This document shows, one piece after another, positions 1-9,126 of a stretch of 64,000 nucleotides of DNA (positions are counted from its first letter, which is position 1; each line of letters opens with the position of its first letter). The notes below the pieces were generated by a model that did not search any database, had not been told where the DNA came from, and was given only the letters and a program-made list of their open reading frames with translations. A program made the translations under genes and the position numbers. This DNA comes from Verrucomicrobiia bacterium (GTDB lineage Bacteria; Verrucomicrobiota; Verrucomicrobiia; Limisphaerales; JAEYXS01): the NCBI GenBank assembly GCA_036405135.1, contig DASWYF010000010.1, positions 124,001-188,000 on the forward strand, in the 5' to 3' direction.

Positions 1-114
1 GGCCCAGCACTGTGGTTAACAGTGTTCTCTTCATAGGCGATATGACTGTGTGTGATGTGTGTGCTTTGGCTGACATGGTTGTTAGCAAAAATTGCTGTCG
101 CCGTCACGAGAAAG

Positions 115-152
115 AAAAAGCCCGCTGAAGATTTTTTCTTCAACGGGCTTTT
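115..152 (-). terminator. Terminator downstream of lysA
   Basis: An inverted repeat with arms at about 115-131 and 137-152 (AAAAGCCCG...CGGGCTTTT) has a short A/T loop. Read leftward, it ends in a T-rich run just after the lysA stop codon. The T/A-rich flanks on both sides mean it could also stop rightward transcription entering the window. Confidence 0.8.
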
Positions 153-173
153 GGTTGGTTGGACTTGTAGAAA

Positions 174-1472
174 TTACTTCAACCACTTCGGCACGGATTC
201 ATCCGCCAGAATGTCTTTCACTTCCTGGCGTTTGCGCACGACGGCGCTTTCCTTGCCATTCACGAGTATTTCCGCAGTCATCGGTCGCGTGTTGTAGTTC
301 GAGGCCATCACGAAGCCATACGCACCGGCCGAGAGCAGGGCGAGCTTGTCGCCTTCACCGACCTTTGGCAGCGGGCGATCCTTGGCGAAGTAATCGCCGG
401 ACTCGCAGATCGGTCCCACGATGTCAGAGGAGATGAGCGCACCGCCTTTTTGCTCCAGTGGAACGATCTCATGATAGCTGTCATAGAAAGCAGGGCGGAT
501 GAGATCGTTCATCGCGGCGTCCACGATGACGAAGTTCTTTTTGCCCGTGCGCTTCACATATTCCACCTGCGTCACGAGGATGCCGGCGTTGCCCACGAGG
601 AAGCGGCCCGGTTCCATGAGGATGCGCAAGCCCAGCGGCTCGAGCAATGGCTTGAGCGTGGCGGCGTAACTGGCGGGCGTAAGAATCTTTTTCGCCTTGG
701 GCTGCTGCCACCATTCTTCCGAAGCACTGGCGAGAGCAGGATTGTAGATGATGCCCAGACCGCCCCCGATGCTGAAGAACTCGAAATTGTGTTTCTTCGC
801 GAGCTTCGCGACGAGCGGCACCATCTTCTCGACGGCGAGCTTGAACGGCTTTACTTCCGTGAGCTGCGAGCCGATGTGGATCTGGATGCCGCGCAGCCAG
901 AGGTTCTTCAATTTGCTGGCGCGTTTATAAACGCCTTCAATCTCTTCGATGGCGATGCCGAATTTGTTTTCGTACGTGCCCGTGGTGATCTTGGCATGCG
1001 TGCCAGCATCCACGTTCGGATTCACGCGCACGGCGATGGGCGCGATCTTCTTCACGCGACCGGCCACCTTGTTGATGCGGATGAGTTCCGCCTCGCTCTC
1101 GACGTTGAAGGAGTAGATGCCTTTTTTCAGGGCGAACTCAATTTCAGCTTCCGTCTTGCCGACACCGGCGAAGACGCATTTGCCCGGCTCGCCGCCGGCG
1201 GCGATGACGCGTTGCAACTCACCGGCACTGACGATATCGAAACCGCTGCCTTCATTGGCGAGCGCGCGGATGACGGCGATATTGGAGTTCGATTTGACCG
1301 CGAAACAGATCAGGTGATCGAGCGGATCGAGCGCGGCATCGAGCTTGTTGAAATGGTCTGTGATGGTGTTTTGGGAATAGACGTAAAGCGGCGTACCGTG
1401 TTCCTGGGCGAGCTTGTCGACCGGAACACCTTCGCAATACAGCTTCTTACCGACGTAACGAAAGTCATGCAT
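174..1472 (-). CDS. lysA: Diaminopimelate decarboxylase
   Basis: This PLP-dependent fold-type III enzyme makes L-lysine from meso-diaminopimelate, the last step of lysine synthesis, in the cytoplasm. The 432-residue length is normal for LysA. Visible family motifs are the PLP lysine in FAVKSN (about Lys60), IQIHIGSQ, the glycine-rich GGGLGI phosphate loop, EPGRFLVGNAG, the catalytic-site CESGD near the C-terminus, and the YGF...NYNTRP segment. The ATG start gives the usual N-terminus, beginning directly with the barrel domain. A terminator follows the stop codon. Upstream lies the terminator of the next minus-strand gene, so lysA probably has its own promoter in the 85-base gap. Related decarboxylases for arginine or ornithine are less likely because the CESGD and HIGSQ contexts are LysA-like. 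Confidence 0.95.
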   Translation of the reverse strand: MHDFRYVGKKLYCEGVPVDKLAQEHGTPLYVYSQNTITDHFNKLDAALDPLDHLICFAVKSNSNIAVIRALANEGSGFDIVSAGELQRVIAAGGEPGKCVFAGVGKTEAEIEFALKKGIYSFNVESEAELIRINKVAGRVKKIAPIAVRVNPNVDAGTHAKITTGTYENKFGIAIEEIEGVYKRASKLKNLWLRGIQIHIGSQLTEVKPFKLAVEKMVPLVAKLAKKHNFEFFSIGGGLGIIYNPALASASEEWWQQPKAKKILTPASYAATLKPLLEPLGLRILMEPGRFLVGNAGILVTQVEYVKRTGKKNFVIVDAAMNDLIRPAFYDSYHEIVPLEQKGGALISSDIVGPICESGDYFAKDRPLPKVGEGDKLALLSAGAYGFVMASNYNTRPMTAEILVNGKESAVVRKRQEVKDILADESVPKWLK

Positions 1473-1508
1473 GGGCGGTAGTTATGCCATAGGCTGGGCG
1501 CTTGAAAA

Positions 1509-1540
1509 TAAAAAACCCGCCGGAGGGTATCCGGCGGGTC
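1509..1540 (-). terminator. Terminator downstream of the Ala/Lys/Glu-rich protein gene
   Basis: A GC-rich hairpin (arms ACCCGCCGGA and TCCGGCGGGT around GGGTA) is followed, reading leftward, by a run of T. It lies about 20 bases after the stop codon of the 1006-residue gene and about 37 bases before the lysA start codon, which separates the two transcription units. Confidence 0.85.
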
Positions 1541-1557
1541 CCTGAATTTTACGGAAA

Positions 1558-4500
1558 TTATTCCGCGATGATCTTGGCGCGGCGCTCGTGGTATTCCTTG
1601 GGCGTGATCTTGTCCGCCTTATAGAGGTCGAGCAATTCCTTGAGCTTGGCTTCCTTGCCGGTGGCGGCAGTCGGCTTCTCAGCGGTGACCTTCTTGTCTG
1701 CCTTCTTCTCAGGCTTGGCCGGTTCTGTCTTCGCTGGAGCTGCGTCCTTCTTCATGGCCGTCTTCTTGGCTTCCTCGGCCTGCTTCTTGGCAGCGGCTTC
1801 CGCTTCCTTCTTGGCTTTGGCATCAGCCTTGGCCTTGGCTTCAGCGGCATCCTTGGCAGCTTCGTCAGCGGCCTTCTTAGCCTTGGCCTCTTCCTTGGCT
1901 TTAGCTTCCGCAGCCTTCTTGGCGTCGTTGTCCGTGTTCTTCACGGAGGCAGCAGGAGCGGATTCCATCGCTTTGGCGGCTTTCTTGTCCGCTTCCTTCT
2001 TGGCCTTGGCCTCCGCTTTGGCTTTGTCCTCGGCAGCTTTCATGGCGATGGCCTCTTGAGCCGCTTTGATGCGGGCCTGTTCTTCGGCCTGGGCCTTGGC
2101 GATTTTCATCGCCTTGGCTTCTTCCTTGGCCTTGGCTTCCGCAGCCTTCTTGGCGGCCGCTTCGGCATCGCGTTTGGCTTCCGCTTCACGTTTGGCAGCG
2201 ATCTTGGCGATCTTGGCTTCCTCAGCCTTCTTCTTTTCGGCGGCCTCGACGGCTTTTTCTGCCGCTTCCTCCTGCGCTTTCATGCGGGCCTTTTCTTCTT
2301 TGAGGCGTTGTGCTTCGGCTTTCGCTTTGGCTTCTGCCTCGGCCTTGATGCGCGCTTCTTCAGCCTTCTTGCTATCCATATCGGCCTTGGCAACCTTGGC
2401 CGGTTCAGCGGGCTTTTCCGTTTTCTTCATGCTGGCTTCCGCATCTTTTTTGGCTTGGGCCTCTGCTTTCGCTTTGGCTTCGGCGGCCTTCTTGGCGGCA
2501 GCTTCGCTTTCCTTCATTGCTTGGGCGTCCGCCTTGGCTTTGGCAGCGGCAGCCTTCGCAGCTTCTTCGGCATCCTTTTTGGCCTTGGCCTCGGCTGCTT
2601 TCTTTGCTGCAGCGGCAGTTTTGGCCTGTTCGGCTTCAATTTTCTTGGTATCCACCGCCGCCATTTCCTTCTTCTTGGCTGCCTCGGCCTTCGCTTTTTC
2701 CTCGGCGATGCGCTTCTCCTCAACCAGCTTGGCGGCTTCGGCTTCCGCCTTCATTCGGGCTTCTGGAGTGGTGGATTTAGGATCGATCGTAGGCGAACCG
2801 GACATCTTGGCGCGGGCAGCGGCGCGTTCTTTCTCGATTTGCGCCTGGCGGGCCTTGTTTTCCTCGTCAGCTTTTGCACGGGCCGCTTCGCGTTCCAAGG
2901 CACGGGCGGCACCTTCAGCATCCGCTTTCTTCTTAGCTTCAAGGCGGGCTGCGTTGACCTGCTCGGACGGAGTCATTGTTGCCGGGTCTTTGGCGACTGT
3001 TTCAGCCGGCTTGGGTGCCGTGGTGCCAAGTTTCTCGGTCTTTTCCATATCGGCCTTGGCCATCTTCGCGGCCTTTTCGGCATCGGCTTTGGCTTTTTTG
3101 TCCGCGTCAGACTTGGCCTTGGCTTCGGCCTTCGCGCGGGCTTCGGCTTCTTTCTTCGCGGCGAGTTCCGCCTTCTTCTGAGCTTCAGCGGCCTTCTTGG
3201 CCTCAGCAGCCGCAGCTTTGCTGTTCTGCGGCGGCACTGCAACGGGCTTGGTGGTGGAGGCTACCGCAGTGGAACGGGTCGGACCGGCTGGTGCGGCAGG
3301 AGGCGTGGCACGTGTTTGCGGCGTCGTCGAGCGCGACGTGTAAACCGGTTGGGTCTTCGGCGTGGAGATACGCGGAGAGGAAGGCACGCCTTGATTGATG
3401 GCCGCGCGGGCATCGGCTTCGGCCTGGCGCAGAGATTGTTCGCGCATCAGGGCCAGAGCAGAGGCTTTGGCATCGGCTTCCGCCTTTTGCAATTCAGCTT
3501 CGCGGATCTTCGCCAGTACAGCTGCTTTCGCATCCGCCTCGGACTTCAGCAAGTCCTGGTTGCGGGACATCGTCAGCACGGAAGCTTTCGCTTCGGCCTC
3601 AAATTGTTGGAGTGTCACACCGCGGTTGGCGGCAGCAGCCTTGGACTTGGAAGCAGATGTGCTTGGAGCCGGAGCGGCGGCCGTCGTCTTGCTGGTGGAA
3701 GCAGGAGCAGTGGATTTGGTGCTGGCAGAGGTCTTGGTCGCGCTCTTCTTGGCAGCGAGCTTCTCGGCGTCAGCCTTCTTCTTCGCTTCAGCAGCAGCCT
3801 TCTTGTCTGCATCAGCCTTGGCCTTCGCATCCGCCTTGGCTTTTGCGTCAGCGAGCTTCTTGGCTTCAACAGCGGCCTTTTCATCAGCCTTCTTCTTGGC
3901 CTCAGCGTCTTCTTTGGCCTTCGCTTCGAGGGCGGAAGGTTTGGCGGCGTCAGCTTCCTTCTTCTTCGCTTCAGCCATGGCCTTCTCTTGGGCCTTCTTC
4001 AGTTTGGCGGCTTCAGCAGCAGCCTCTTCCTTGGCTGCGGCTTCTTTCTTTTGAGCGGCAGCGAGAGCCTTGGCATCCGCCGCAGCTTTCTTCTTCGCTT
4101 CGTCTGCGGCGTCCTTGGAAGCGGCCATGGCCTTCTCTTCAGCAGCGGCCTTCTTCTTGGCTTCGGCGAGCGCCTTGCGACGGGCGGCTTCTTCCTGCAA
4201 ACGCTTGGCCTCAGCGGCTTTCTTCGCTTCAGCTTCGGCCTTCTTCTTGGCTTCCGCGTCGGCTTTCAATTTCGCGGCTTCTGCCTTACGGGCTTCCTCT
4301 TGAGCCTTGGCAGCGGCTTTGGCTTTCGCTTCGGCTTCTTCCTTGGCCTTTTCAGCGGCCTCTTCGGCGGCTTTGGCCTTGGCTTTTTCGGCTTCGCGGG
4401 CGGCGCGTTCGGCCTTGCGCTTGGCTTCCGCTTCTTCCTTCAGCTTGGCAGCATCAGACTTCGCTGCGTCGGCTTGGGCGTAGAGAACGGTCTCGGCGTA

Positions 4501-4578
4501 AACGGCAGTATCAGGCGTGATGGGAATAACTCCCCACGTGATCAGAAAGGCCAAAAGAAATAGCTTGGAAAGTCGCAT
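1558..4578 (-). CDS. Exported Ala/Lys/Glu-rich coiled-coil repeat protein with SHOCT-like tail
   Basis: The 1006-residue protein starts with a signal peptide or N-terminal anchor (residues 1 to about 28, hydrophobic core LFLLAFLITWGVIP, then VYAE). Almost all the rest is highly charged Ala/Lys/Glu/Asp helix with reiterated AEAKAKAEA-type units, as in TolA-like spacer helices. Two Ser/Thr/Pro/Ala-rich interruptions (about 270-320 and 390-450) flank three or four copies of a 22-residue unit beginning (S/A)EADAKA. The last 32 residues (LKELLDLYKADKITPKEYHERRAKI) resemble the SHOCT motif. I infer a long periplasmic or envelope-spanning helical rod; no enzyme domain is visible. It starts 37 bases after the squalene-synthase-like gene, in the same direction, so the two may be cotranscribed. 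The composition leaves the opposite strand almost free of stop codons, which is an artefact and not a second gene. Confidence 0.75.
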   Translation of the reverse strand: MRLSKLFLLAFLITWGVIPITPDTAVYAETVLYAQADAAKSDAAKLKEEAEAKRKAERAAREAEKAKAKAAEEAAEKAKEEAEAKAKAAAKAQEEARKAEAAKLKADAEAKKKAEAEAKKAAEAKRLQEEAARRKALAEAKKKAAAEEKAMAASKDAADEAKKKAAADAKALAAAQKKEAAAKEEAAAEAAKLKKAQEKAMAEAKKKEADAAKPSALEAKAKEDAEAKKKADEKAAVEAKKLADAKAKADAKAKADADKKAAAEAKKKADAEKLAAKKSATKTSASTKSTAPASTSKTTAAAPAPSTSASKSKAAAANRGVTLQQFEAEAKASVLTMSRNQDLLKSEADAKAAVLAKIREAELQKAEADAKASALALMREQSLRQAEADARAAINQGVPSSPRISTPKTQPVYTSRSTTPQTRATPPAAPAGPTRSTAVASTTKPVAVPPQNSKAAAAEAKKAAEAQKKAELAAKKEAEARAKAEAKAKSDADKKAKADAEKAAKMAKADMEKTEKLGTTAPKPAETVAKDPATMTPSEQVNAARLEAKKKADAEGAARALEREAARAKADEENKARQAQIEKERAAARAKMSGSPTIDPKSTTPEARMKAEAEAAKLVEEKRIAEEKAKAEAAKKKEMAAVDTKKIEAEQAKTAAAAKKAAEAKAKKDAEEAAKAAAAKAKADAQAMKESEAAAKKAAEAKAKAEAQAKKDAEASMKKTEKPAEPAKVAKADMDSKKAEEARIKAEAEAKAKAEAQRLKEEKARMKAQEEAAEKAVEAAEKKKAEEAKIAKIAAKREAEAKRDAEAAAKKAAEAKAKEEAKAMKIAKAQAEEQARIKAAQEAIAMKAAEDKAKAEAKAKKEADKKAAKAMESAPAASVKNTDNDAKKAAEAKAKEEAKAKKAADEAAKDAAEAKAKADAKAKKEAEAAAKKQAEEAKKTAMKKDAAPAKTEPAKPEKKADKKVTAEKPTAATGKEAKLKELLDLYKADKITPKEYHERRAKIIAE

Positions 4579-4615
4579 CCCCGCGTTTTAACGGGGAAAA
4601 GTTCGCAAATCAATG

Positions 4616-5635
4616 CTATTTCGGCTCATTCAAAAGTTTGAGCCGAACCAGCCGCGACCACCACGGAGTGGGATAAAGAGCTATCGAGCCTAAAACATCC
4701 GTCCAAACTTCCGTCCGGCTCACCTTTACCCGATGTTGTGGGTTCAAGATGGTCTCACTCTCCAATTTCCGCAAGGTGCGCGCTCCAATCAATATTGGCC
4801 ACGCGCAGGCCAAGCGCACCCGAACACATCCTTTTGGGAGCGCCAAGGTGTAGTTCCACCCAGCTGCCAGATGTTCTGTGGCCAAACTCAAGTAACTGTT
4901 GTACAGGGGGCGGAACTTCGCTTCTGTTTCTGGCTTGAGCAAATCTTCCTTGGTCAACCCATGCTTGGCCAAGGTTTCTGCTGGCATATAGCACCTCCCT
5001 TGGCGCAGATCCCGGGGTAGGTCGCGCAGGATATTGATCAATTGCAGACCTTTACCATAGCGGATGCCTTCCGCCAGTAACCAGGCATCGTCTATCTTCG
5101 CTTGGGGGAACAAGTGACGACGGCATATCTTGGTCCAAAACTCACCTACACAACCTGCCACCCGGTATGTGTAGTCGTCCAGCGTGGCATCCGTTTGCAG
5201 GGCTACGAGCTTATTTTTACCAGCACCCGCGAACCGGTTGAGATCCAGGACCTGCCCGCTGGTGATGGTATCCAGCACTTCACGGATCAATTTTTTGTCC
5301 TCTCCCGGGGTCTGATCCAACAGGTGGACTGCTTCTGGAATTCGTTGCAGGAGAATCTGTTCTGCCGGGTTTCCTTGCTTGCTTGACAGTTCGCCCAAGG
5401 CGGGAAGCTCGTTTGTCTCGCCCAAGATTCGAGCGCGGAGTGCGGAAAGAGCCGCCAGTCGTTGCTCTAGGGGTATTATCTCAGTGTCCGCAATGGTATC
5501 CGTGGTACGGGCCAAGAGGTAAGCCAAGCCGATCTGCGGACGTACAGGCGGGGGGAGCACGCGCAACGTGAGGTAAAACGAGCGTGAAACATCCCGCAAC
5601 AAGCGGGTCAATAATTCATCAGACCGATATTCCAT
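4616..5635 (-). CDS. Squalene/phytoene synthase family protein
   Basis: This is a head-to-head prenyl-diphosphate synthase, probably joining two farnesyl (or geranylgeranyl) diphosphates to give squalene or phytoene for hopanoids or carotenoids. The 339-residue form starts at MEYRSDELL. A longer frame to 5707 adds 24 residues without family character. Motifs: SRSFYLTLRVLP near residue 18, a first aspartate-rich site DTIADTE, YTYRVAGCVGEFWTKIC, and a second aspartate site in NILRDLPRDLRQGRCYMP. The first Asp motif is the slightly weakened DxxxD(E) seen in squalene-synthase-type members. Substrate cannot be told from sequence; SQS-type is favoured by VGEFW and QLINILRD. A gene for a long envelope coiled-coil protein follows after 37 bases. 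Confidence 0.85.
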   Translation of the reverse strand: MEYRSDELLTRLLRDVSRSFYLTLRVLPPPVRPQIGLAYLLARTTDTIADTEIIPLEQRLAALSALRARILGETNELPALGELSSKQGNPAEQILLQRIPEAVHLLDQTPGEDKKLIREVLDTITSGQVLDLNRFAGAGKNKLVALQTDATLDDYTYRVAGCVGEFWTKICRRHLFPQAKIDDAWLLAEGIRYGKGLQLINILRDLPRDLRQGRCYMPAETLAKHGLTKEDLLKPETEAKFRPLYNSYLSLATEHLAAGWNYTLALPKGCVRVRLACAWPILIGARTLRKLESETILNPQHRVKVSRTEVWTDVLGSIALYPTPWWSRLVRLKLLNEPK

Positions 5636-5707
5636 GTTAGAACCCGCCCCATAGAAGCACGGGCCACAAGCACCTGTCAGCATCGGAAATGCGTGTATAC
5701 TAAGCAT

Positions 5708-5888
5708 GTCAGGACAGCTATTTATTAGTTTTTCTATCTTTTTCTGATAATGATTTAAAAATTAAGTAATACTGAAAATATCTGTTAGTAATTTTCAAAA
5801 CATCCGCTATTCTAATAAGTCCTTCAGCGGGACGCTGGAGGAGTATGGCTGCCGGGGAGCAGTCACAAACAATCAAACAGAAAGGAAA
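5708..5888. promoter_or_regulatory. Divergent AT-rich promoter region
   Basis: This gap lies between the minus-strand squalene-synthase-like gene and the plus-strand glycosyltransferase. Bases 5710-5820 are strongly AT-rich compared with the GC-rich surroundings, as expected for back-to-back promoters. A small hairpin (TTCAGCG...CGCTGGA, 5822-5840) and a purine-rich ribosome-binding site (AAAGGAAAG, about 5880-5888) precede the glycosyltransferase ATG. No specific operator could be identified. Confidence 0.5.
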
Positions 5889-7451
5889 GTGATGATGTTG
5901 AGCAAATGGTTCAAACCGGTTTTCAAGGGAGGAGCCGTTCTGGCGGCATTAGTGGCGTTGGTATGGTTGCCGCTGGTTCATCTGGTTGTAGTGGCAGTGA
6001 ATCTGCTGGTAAGTCTTTTTGTTCTTGGAATGCAGGCAATTTCGGTTCGGCTTCCGAGAATCACCCCGGAGCGTCGTTCTTTGGGCGGGCAACGGCCGTT
6101 CATTTCCATCCATGTGCCGGCTCACAATGAACCGCCTGAATTGTTGAAAGAGACGTTGCGCAGTTTGAGTGAATTGGAATGGGATAATTACGAAGTGCTG
6201 GTGATAGATAACAATACGACTGACCGTTCCCTTTGGGAACCGGTGGCCGAGTATTGCCAGGAACTGGGACCCAAGTTCCGCTTCTTCCATGTCGAGAACA
6301 TGAAAGGCTTCAAGGCTGGCGCGATGAATTATTTGCGGCAGTTCATGGACGCGCGGACAGAATTCGTGTTCGTGGTGGATGCAGATTACGTGGTTCACCC
6401 CGATGCGATCAAAAAAGGCTTGAGCTATTTCACCGAGGAAAAAGTGGGCATGGTGCAGTTCCCGCAAGACTATCGGAACATCTGTGCGGGCAATCGCGGC
6501 ATCACGCTTGATTTCAAACACTTTTTCTCCGCCTACATGAACATGGCGAACCGGCTGGAATGCGTGCCTTCCACTGGCACGCTGAGTTTTCTGCGGCTGG
6601 CCGCGTTGAACGAAGTGAAAGGCTTCGGCACCGACGTCATCACGGAAGATGCGGATCTGGGATTGCGTCTGGCCTTGAAAGGATTTCGCGCCGTGTATGC
6701 ACACGAGACGATCGGGAGCGGTGTGATGCCGCATGATCTGAGCAGCTTGAAGAAACAGCGCTGGCGTTGGGCATTTGGCAATGCCCAGATATTGAAGCTG
6801 ACGGGCCGTACGTTGCTGGGCACGCCTCATCTGAAATGGAAACAGAAGCTTGGTTTCCTTACGCACCTGACGGCATGGTTCAATTTCAACCTGGTGCCCA
6901 CGCTCTCTTTCATGCTGATGCTGCCTCTTTTGTTCACGGGCAATCTCTCCGAATATCATCCGTACATCGTCACCATGTCAGGGTTGACACTGGTGGTGTG
7001 GCTGCTCTTGCGGTTCTCCGTCTTCTATCACGGTCTGCGCCGGGACGGGCATTCCTTGAAGGAAATCGTGCAAGGGTTCGCCACGCATACGGGGTTGGGC
7101 TGGGTTTACAGCTCCAGCTGGATCAAGTGCCTCTGGGATCATCGCGCCGCCTTTGTGCGGACCAACAAGTTCCTGACACAGAAAGTGCCGGATGCGATCC
7201 GCACGACGTTTACAGAGACGGCTCTTGGGATTGGGTTGTTTGTGGCGTTCGTGGAATTCGCCTTGGAAGGATTCTTGATCGCTCCCATTGCGGCTTTGCT
7301 GATTGGGCTCACGCGCTTCGCCATCCATTGGGTGGAAAGCCAGATGCGCCGGACCTTGGCCCTGTCCGTAGAGGAGCACAGTGGTGCCACGCCTCCTGAT
7401 GCATCCGTGACAGGGGGGATTTACCCAGTGGAATCCACCACCACCGGGTGA
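5889..7451 (+). CDS. Processive family 2 glycosyltransferase (membrane)
   Basis: The 520-residue inner-membrane enzyme has N-terminal hydrophobic segments (about 12-50), a cytoplasmic GT-A domain (about 70-310) and several C-terminal membrane segments. The catalytic signature of processive beta-glycan synthases of the cellulose-synthase-like GT2 group is intact: VPAHNE, VIDNNTTD, VVDADY (DxD), TEDADLG and the QRWRW motif. It therefore probably polymerises a cell-surface polysaccharide from a nucleotide sugar; the sugar cannot be deduced. No PilZ domain or BcsB-like partner is present. The stop codon overlaps the GTG start of the MFS transporter gene, indicating translational coupling. The start is set by the purine-rich site immediately upstream of the ATG. 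Confidence 0.9.
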   Translation: MMMLSKWFKPVFKGGAVLAALVALVWLPLVHLVVVAVNLLVSLFVLGMQAISVRLPRITPERRSLGGQRPFISIHVPAHNEPPELLKETLRSLSELEWDNYEVLVIDNNTTDRSLWEPVAEYCQELGPKFRFFHVENMKGFKAGAMNYLRQFMDARTEFVFVVDADYVVHPDAIKKGLSYFTEEKVGMVQFPQDYRNICAGNRGITLDFKHFFSAYMNMANRLECVPSTGTLSFLRLAALNEVKGFGTDVITEDADLGLRLALKGFRAVYAHETIGSGVMPHDLSSLKKQRWRWAFGNAQILKLTGRTLLGTPHLKWKQKLGFLTHLTAWFNFNLVPTLSFMLMLPLLFTGNLSEYHPYIVTMSGLTLVVWLLLRFSVFYHGLRRDGHSLKEIVQGFATHTGLGWVYSSSWIKCLWDHRAAFVRTNKFLTQKVPDAIRTTFTETALGIGLFVAFVEFALEGFLIAPIAALLIGLTRFAIHWVESQMRRTLALSVEEHSGATPPDASVTGGIYPVESTTTG

Positions 7452-8959
7452 GAGAGTCTCTCATGGCGCAAACGCCCAGTCCCTCGGTCCTGCGGCATCG
7501 GGACCGCCTCCGCTCGATGAAATATTCCACCATCGAGGCGTGCTTCAGCGTGCCCATGCTGAATCTGACGATGCCCAATCTGCCCTTCGTCATCGCATTC
7601 GTATTGGTGGCGTTGAAGTGGTCGCCTGCGTGGGTGGGGTTGCTCGCCGCGTTGCCACAGATCGGTAACGCGATACAGCCATGGGTGAGCGGCTGGCTGC
7701 GACGGCGCTATTCCCAGATCACGATCATCCGGGGCTCATTCATCCTGAGCGCTGTGCCTTGGCTGGCGATGCCGCTGTTGCGTTGGATGCCGGAAGTGCG
7801 CGACGCCTTCGTGCTCGTGATGATCACGATCGCGACGTTGGCGAACAGTGTGGCGAGCGTAGCCTGGTCTGCTTCCATCGCGGAAGTGGTGCCACCGCGT
7901 ATCAGCGGAAAGTTTTTTGCCCGCCGCAATCTCATCTTCGGTTTCTGGACAATGCTTGCTGTGCTGGTGGCTGGTTTTCTCGTCTCCACGGGCGAGCATA
8001 AGTTTGATATCTTTGCAGCTATCTTTTTCATGGCAGGGCTGGGGAGGTTGGCGGGATTGTTTTATTTAAACCGTATGACATTCCCTCACCAGATACATGA
8101 AGTGGATGCGGGTGGCACGAGCTGGGAGGAAGCGCGCGGTGTCTTACGAGATGCGAACTATCTGCGCTTCACCCTCTTCGTCGGGCTATGGGGATTTTTC
8201 TTGGGATTGGGTTTGCCGTTTCAAACGGTGTTCATGATCGATGTGCTGGATTTTCCGATGCGTGACGTGGTGGTGCTGACCACACTTGCGGGCATCGGCG
8301 GTCTGCTCACCTTGAAAGGCTGGGGAACGTTATGTGATCGCTTCGGTAACAAGCCGGTCTTGTCCGTCTGTGCCATTTTGTGGGGTTTGGTGGGCTTGTT
8401 CACCTGGCTGTTCGCCGGGCCGCATTTTCAAGCGCACCTGACCGTGGCGTTCATCCTGATCGGTGGGCTCACCGCCGGGTTTCAGCTCTGCCAGTTCAAC
8501 CTCATGCTGAAACTCATCATGGCCCAACGCCGTGCAGCGCACATCGCGGTGTTTCTGGCCGTGACGAGTCTGGTCACGGCATTGGGGCCGCTGGTGGGAG
8601 GCGCCTTGCTCGCAGCTCTTCCCCGGCAAGCTGGTGAATTGTTCGGTCAGCCGATCCTGAATTATCACCTGATATTCTCCCTCTCCATGCTCGGCTGCCT
8701 CATGCTGCCGATGCTGTTACAAACCATTCGGGAGGATGCTGAGATGCCTGCCTTACAAGTCTGGCGGGCGATGCGCGCCATGCGCACCTTCAACCCGCTC
8801 GTAGGTATGGCGACGGCGGTGGAGTTCATATTCACACCACGAGGATTGACTGGATTGGCACGGCAAAGCTGGCGCTCTTTACGACGGCAGGTCAAGGCGG
8901 TGGGGGAAGTGGGCGAGGATCTGGTGGAGGTCAGCCGTTCTCGCTTTAGCCGACGTTGA
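7448..8959 (+). CDS. Major facilitator superfamily transporter
   Basis: A 503-residue polytopic membrane protein with about 12 hydrophobic segments and no extra soluble domain until a short basic tail (about 465-503). It resembles MFS permeases of the sugar/drug type, including a short cytoplasmic loop with GWGTLCDRFGNKPV, which fits the conserved loop A-like motif. It starts at a GTG inside the stop codon of the glycosyltransferase gene; an ATG at 7463 is an alternative start. Overlap with a surface-polysaccharide synthase suggests the pair acts in one process, for example export or uptake of a related sugar, but substrate and direction are not shown by the sequence. Confidence 0.85.
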   Translation: MRESLMAQTPSPSVLRHRDRLRSMKYSTIEACFSVPMLNLTMPNLPFVIAFVLVALKWSPAWVGLLAALPQIGNAIQPWVSGWLRRRYSQITIIRGSFILSAVPWLAMPLLRWMPEVRDAFVLVMITIATLANSVASVAWSASIAEVVPPRISGKFFARRNLIFGFWTMLAVLVAGFLVSTGEHKFDIFAAIFFMAGLGRLAGLFYLNRMTFPHQIHEVDAGGTSWEEARGVLRDANYLRFTLFVGLWGFFLGLGLPFQTVFMIDVLDFPMRDVVVLTTLAGIGGLLTLKGWGTLCDRFGNKPVLSVCAILWGLVGLFTWLFAGPHFQAHLTVAFILIGGLTAGFQLCQFNLMLKLIMAQRRAAHIAVFLAVTSLVTALGPLVGGALLAALPRQAGELFGQPILNYHLIFSLSMLGCLMLPMLLQTIREDAEMPALQVWRAMRAMRTFNPLVGMATAVEFIFTPRGLTGLARQSWRSLRRQVKAVGEVGEDLVEVSRSRFSRR

Positions 8960-9126
8960 ATGATCTGGCCAGAAAAGTTTGGACAATCCCCTTTGAGGAG
9001 CCAAAGTAACTCCCTGTTCCACGAATAAGCGGTCGTTGCAGGCCGTCATTTGTTGAGCTGGCTGTAACATAACTGCACGACCAGACGTCTGGCATATGTT
9101 CACCGATAGTCCGTAAATTTTTGTAC

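Noticed and set aside
450-1481. A 343-residue plus-strand frame across lysA
   Set aside because: It is the antisense of a clear LysA; composition is typical of a shadow frame.
1588-4563. A 991-residue open frame antisense to the Ala/Lys/Glu-rich protein gene
   Set aside because: It is Gly/Leu/Phe/Arg-rich with no domains and arises because the repetitive codons GCC/AAG/GAG read without stop codons on the other strand.
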